From: JAKPAM01 sp047601745
GTDB taxonomy: Bacteria > Pseudomonadota > Gammaproteobacteria > Burkholderiales > Burkholderiaceae_E
DNA length: 64,000 nucleotides
Direction of reading: 5' to 3'
NCBI GenBank assembly: GCA_047601745.1
Contig: JASGIS010000001.1
Span: 6,386,001-6,450,000, forward strand
The notes beneath the pieces are model-generated. The model was given only the letters and a program-made list of their open reading frames with translations, had not been told where the DNA came from and made no database searches. The position numbers were made by a program, and so were the translations under genes. Each line of letters starts with the position of its first letter. The first letter of the stretch is position 1. This document shows positions 63,065 through 64,000 of the stretch, in pieces.

Positions 63065-64000
63065 TCAAAGGCCCAACGCCTGCAGGAACTTGCTCGACAT
63101 CGCCTGAGGCGAGCATTCGGACTTGACGAACGCATTCGCCGCCTCGGTCATATTCTCGATTTCAGGCCGGGAAAGCCGAAGGAAACGGCGAATCGCGTTG
63201 GCCATGTCGACCGCATCGCCGGCCCGAAACACCAGACCGCGCGATCCGTCGTCCAGCAGACGCGGAACGTCCGATACGTCGCTGGCGATCACCGGCGTCC
63301 CCAAAGCCATGGCCTCCAGCACGACGTTCGGCGTGCCTTCATGGTCCGAACACAGGATCAGCGCGCTCGCGTCGCGAACCACCGATTGCGGATCACTGGT
63401 CGCCGGAAAGAAATGGATCGGCAGCTTCCTGCTCAGGCATTCGCCCTGGAGTTCGGCCCGCCAGCCCGGATAGCCGACCTCTTCCTCGCCGAACCACGAA
63501 AAGCGGAAGCGGGATCTTTGATCTTCATCGAGCAGCTCGACGGCGGACAGCAGCAGTTTGGGGTTCTTCTGCGGCGCGACCCTGCCGAGGATCACGAAAT
63601 CCCTTCCGTTCTGGATTCGGGAAAACGGATCCGTGCCTTCGGAATCGAAAAAAGACTTCGAGATGCCGTTGACGATCGTCCGGGTCTTCTTCTTCGCAAA
63701 GAATATATTCTTCTTGATCCACTCGGACTGGCTGAAGCTATTGCAAACGATGGATTTCGCAAAGACGAACAGCACCGAACGCCAGAGCACCTCCCGCCAC
63801 GTCGTGGAGACATTCAGGTTCCGCTCGGATGGCACCCATGTGAAGCCGCCCCCCATCAGCTTGGCCAGCCCCGCCGCGAGATTCGGACCGTCGATGAAGG
63901 AAATGACGTGGGTCGGCCGCAGGAGCCGCAATTCGCGTACGATCCGTAAAAGCTTCTGAAGCTTGGAAACATCCTCGGGCAGCCGGATTTCTTTTATCTT
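63065..64000 (-). CDS. Family 4 glycosyltransferase, 5' partial at window edge
   Basis: At least 311 codons of a GT-B glycosyltransferase are visible. The frame stays open to position 64000, so the start lies beyond the window; a TTG at 63931 is not its start. Features include FVILGRVAPQKNPKLLLSA and SDHEGTPNVVLEAMALGTPVIASDV. The gene belongs to the same minus-strand polysaccharide cluster. Confidence 0.9.
   Translation of the reverse strand, partial: KIKEIRLPEDVSKLQKLLRIVRELRLLRPTHVISFIDGPNLAAGLAKLMGGGFTWVPSERNLNVSTTWREVLWRSVLFVFAKSIVCNSFSQSEWIKKNIFFAKKKTRTIVNGISKSFFDSEGTDPFSRIQNGRDFVILGRVAPQKNPKLLLSAVELLDEDQRSRFRFSWFGEEEVGYPGWRAELQGECLSRKLPIHFFPATSDPQSVVRDASALILCSDHEGTPNVVLEAMALGTPVIASDVSDVPRLLDDGSRGLVFRAGDAVDMANAIRRFLRLSRPEIENMTEAANAFVKSECSPQAMSSKFLQALGL

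Overview
The window is about 70% GC, densely coding and dominated by tightly spaced operons. Several Bug/TctC-type solute-binding proteins, CaiB/BaiF CoA-transferases, a NorR/flavohaemoglobin pair and a cbpA-cbpM pair point to a betaproteobacterium, probably of the Burkholderiales. This assignment rests on gene content and composition only. I see no rRNA, tRNA, CRISPR array or intact mobile element. The first and last genes run off the window edges.

Region 1 (1-13010, +) is the most unusual part: a translationally coupled six-gene operon. It encodes a giant (>2180 aa) secreted multicopper oxidase whose copper motifs occur in permuted order, a lectin-like protein, a secreted beta-propeller protein, a SCO/SenC-type copper chaperone, a c-type cytochrome fused to a Leu/Ile/Val-type periplasmic binding domain, and an exported protein of unknown function. 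It resembles the manganese-oxidase (MofA/MnxG) class but has its own set of partners.

Region 2 (13100-18762) holds housekeeping genes: an Lhr-type helicase and a convergent dGTPase.

Region 3 (18800-27704) is a catabolic and uptake unit. An IclR regulator diverges from an operon of CoA-transferase, a LivKHMGF-type ABC importer, an Old Yellow Enzyme-like reductase and a metallo-beta-lactamase-fold hydrolase. The divergent promoter region has two inverted repeats. It is followed by ssuD-ssuC-ssuB (sulfonate use, no ssuA).

Region 4 (30859-38549, -) is a sugar-type ABC operon: permease, binding protein, a permease fused to a beta-propeller lactonase-like domain, a separate SMP-30 protein, a double ATPase and a GntR regulator. 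Two matching palindromes lie 63 bp apart upstream of it.

Region 5 (38852-50674) mixes a Bug protein, a divergent norR/hmp pair with NorR boxes and a sigma-54 promoter, an M81 peptidase, and a Bug/enoyl-CoA hydratase/CoA-transferase catabolic cluster with a LysR regulator.

Region 6 (50691-58143) has hairpins resembling the end of an IS200/IS605 element, a long CoA-transferase, cbpA-cbpM, a large-subunit catalase with a leader that can pair with its ribosome binding site, and an FMN-dependent hydroxy-acid oxidase.

Region 7 (58207-64000, -) is a visibly AT-richer surface-polysaccharide cluster: a truncated UDP-glucuronate decarboxylase remnant, a membrane acyltransferase, a WcaF-like acetyltransferase and three glycosyltransferases.
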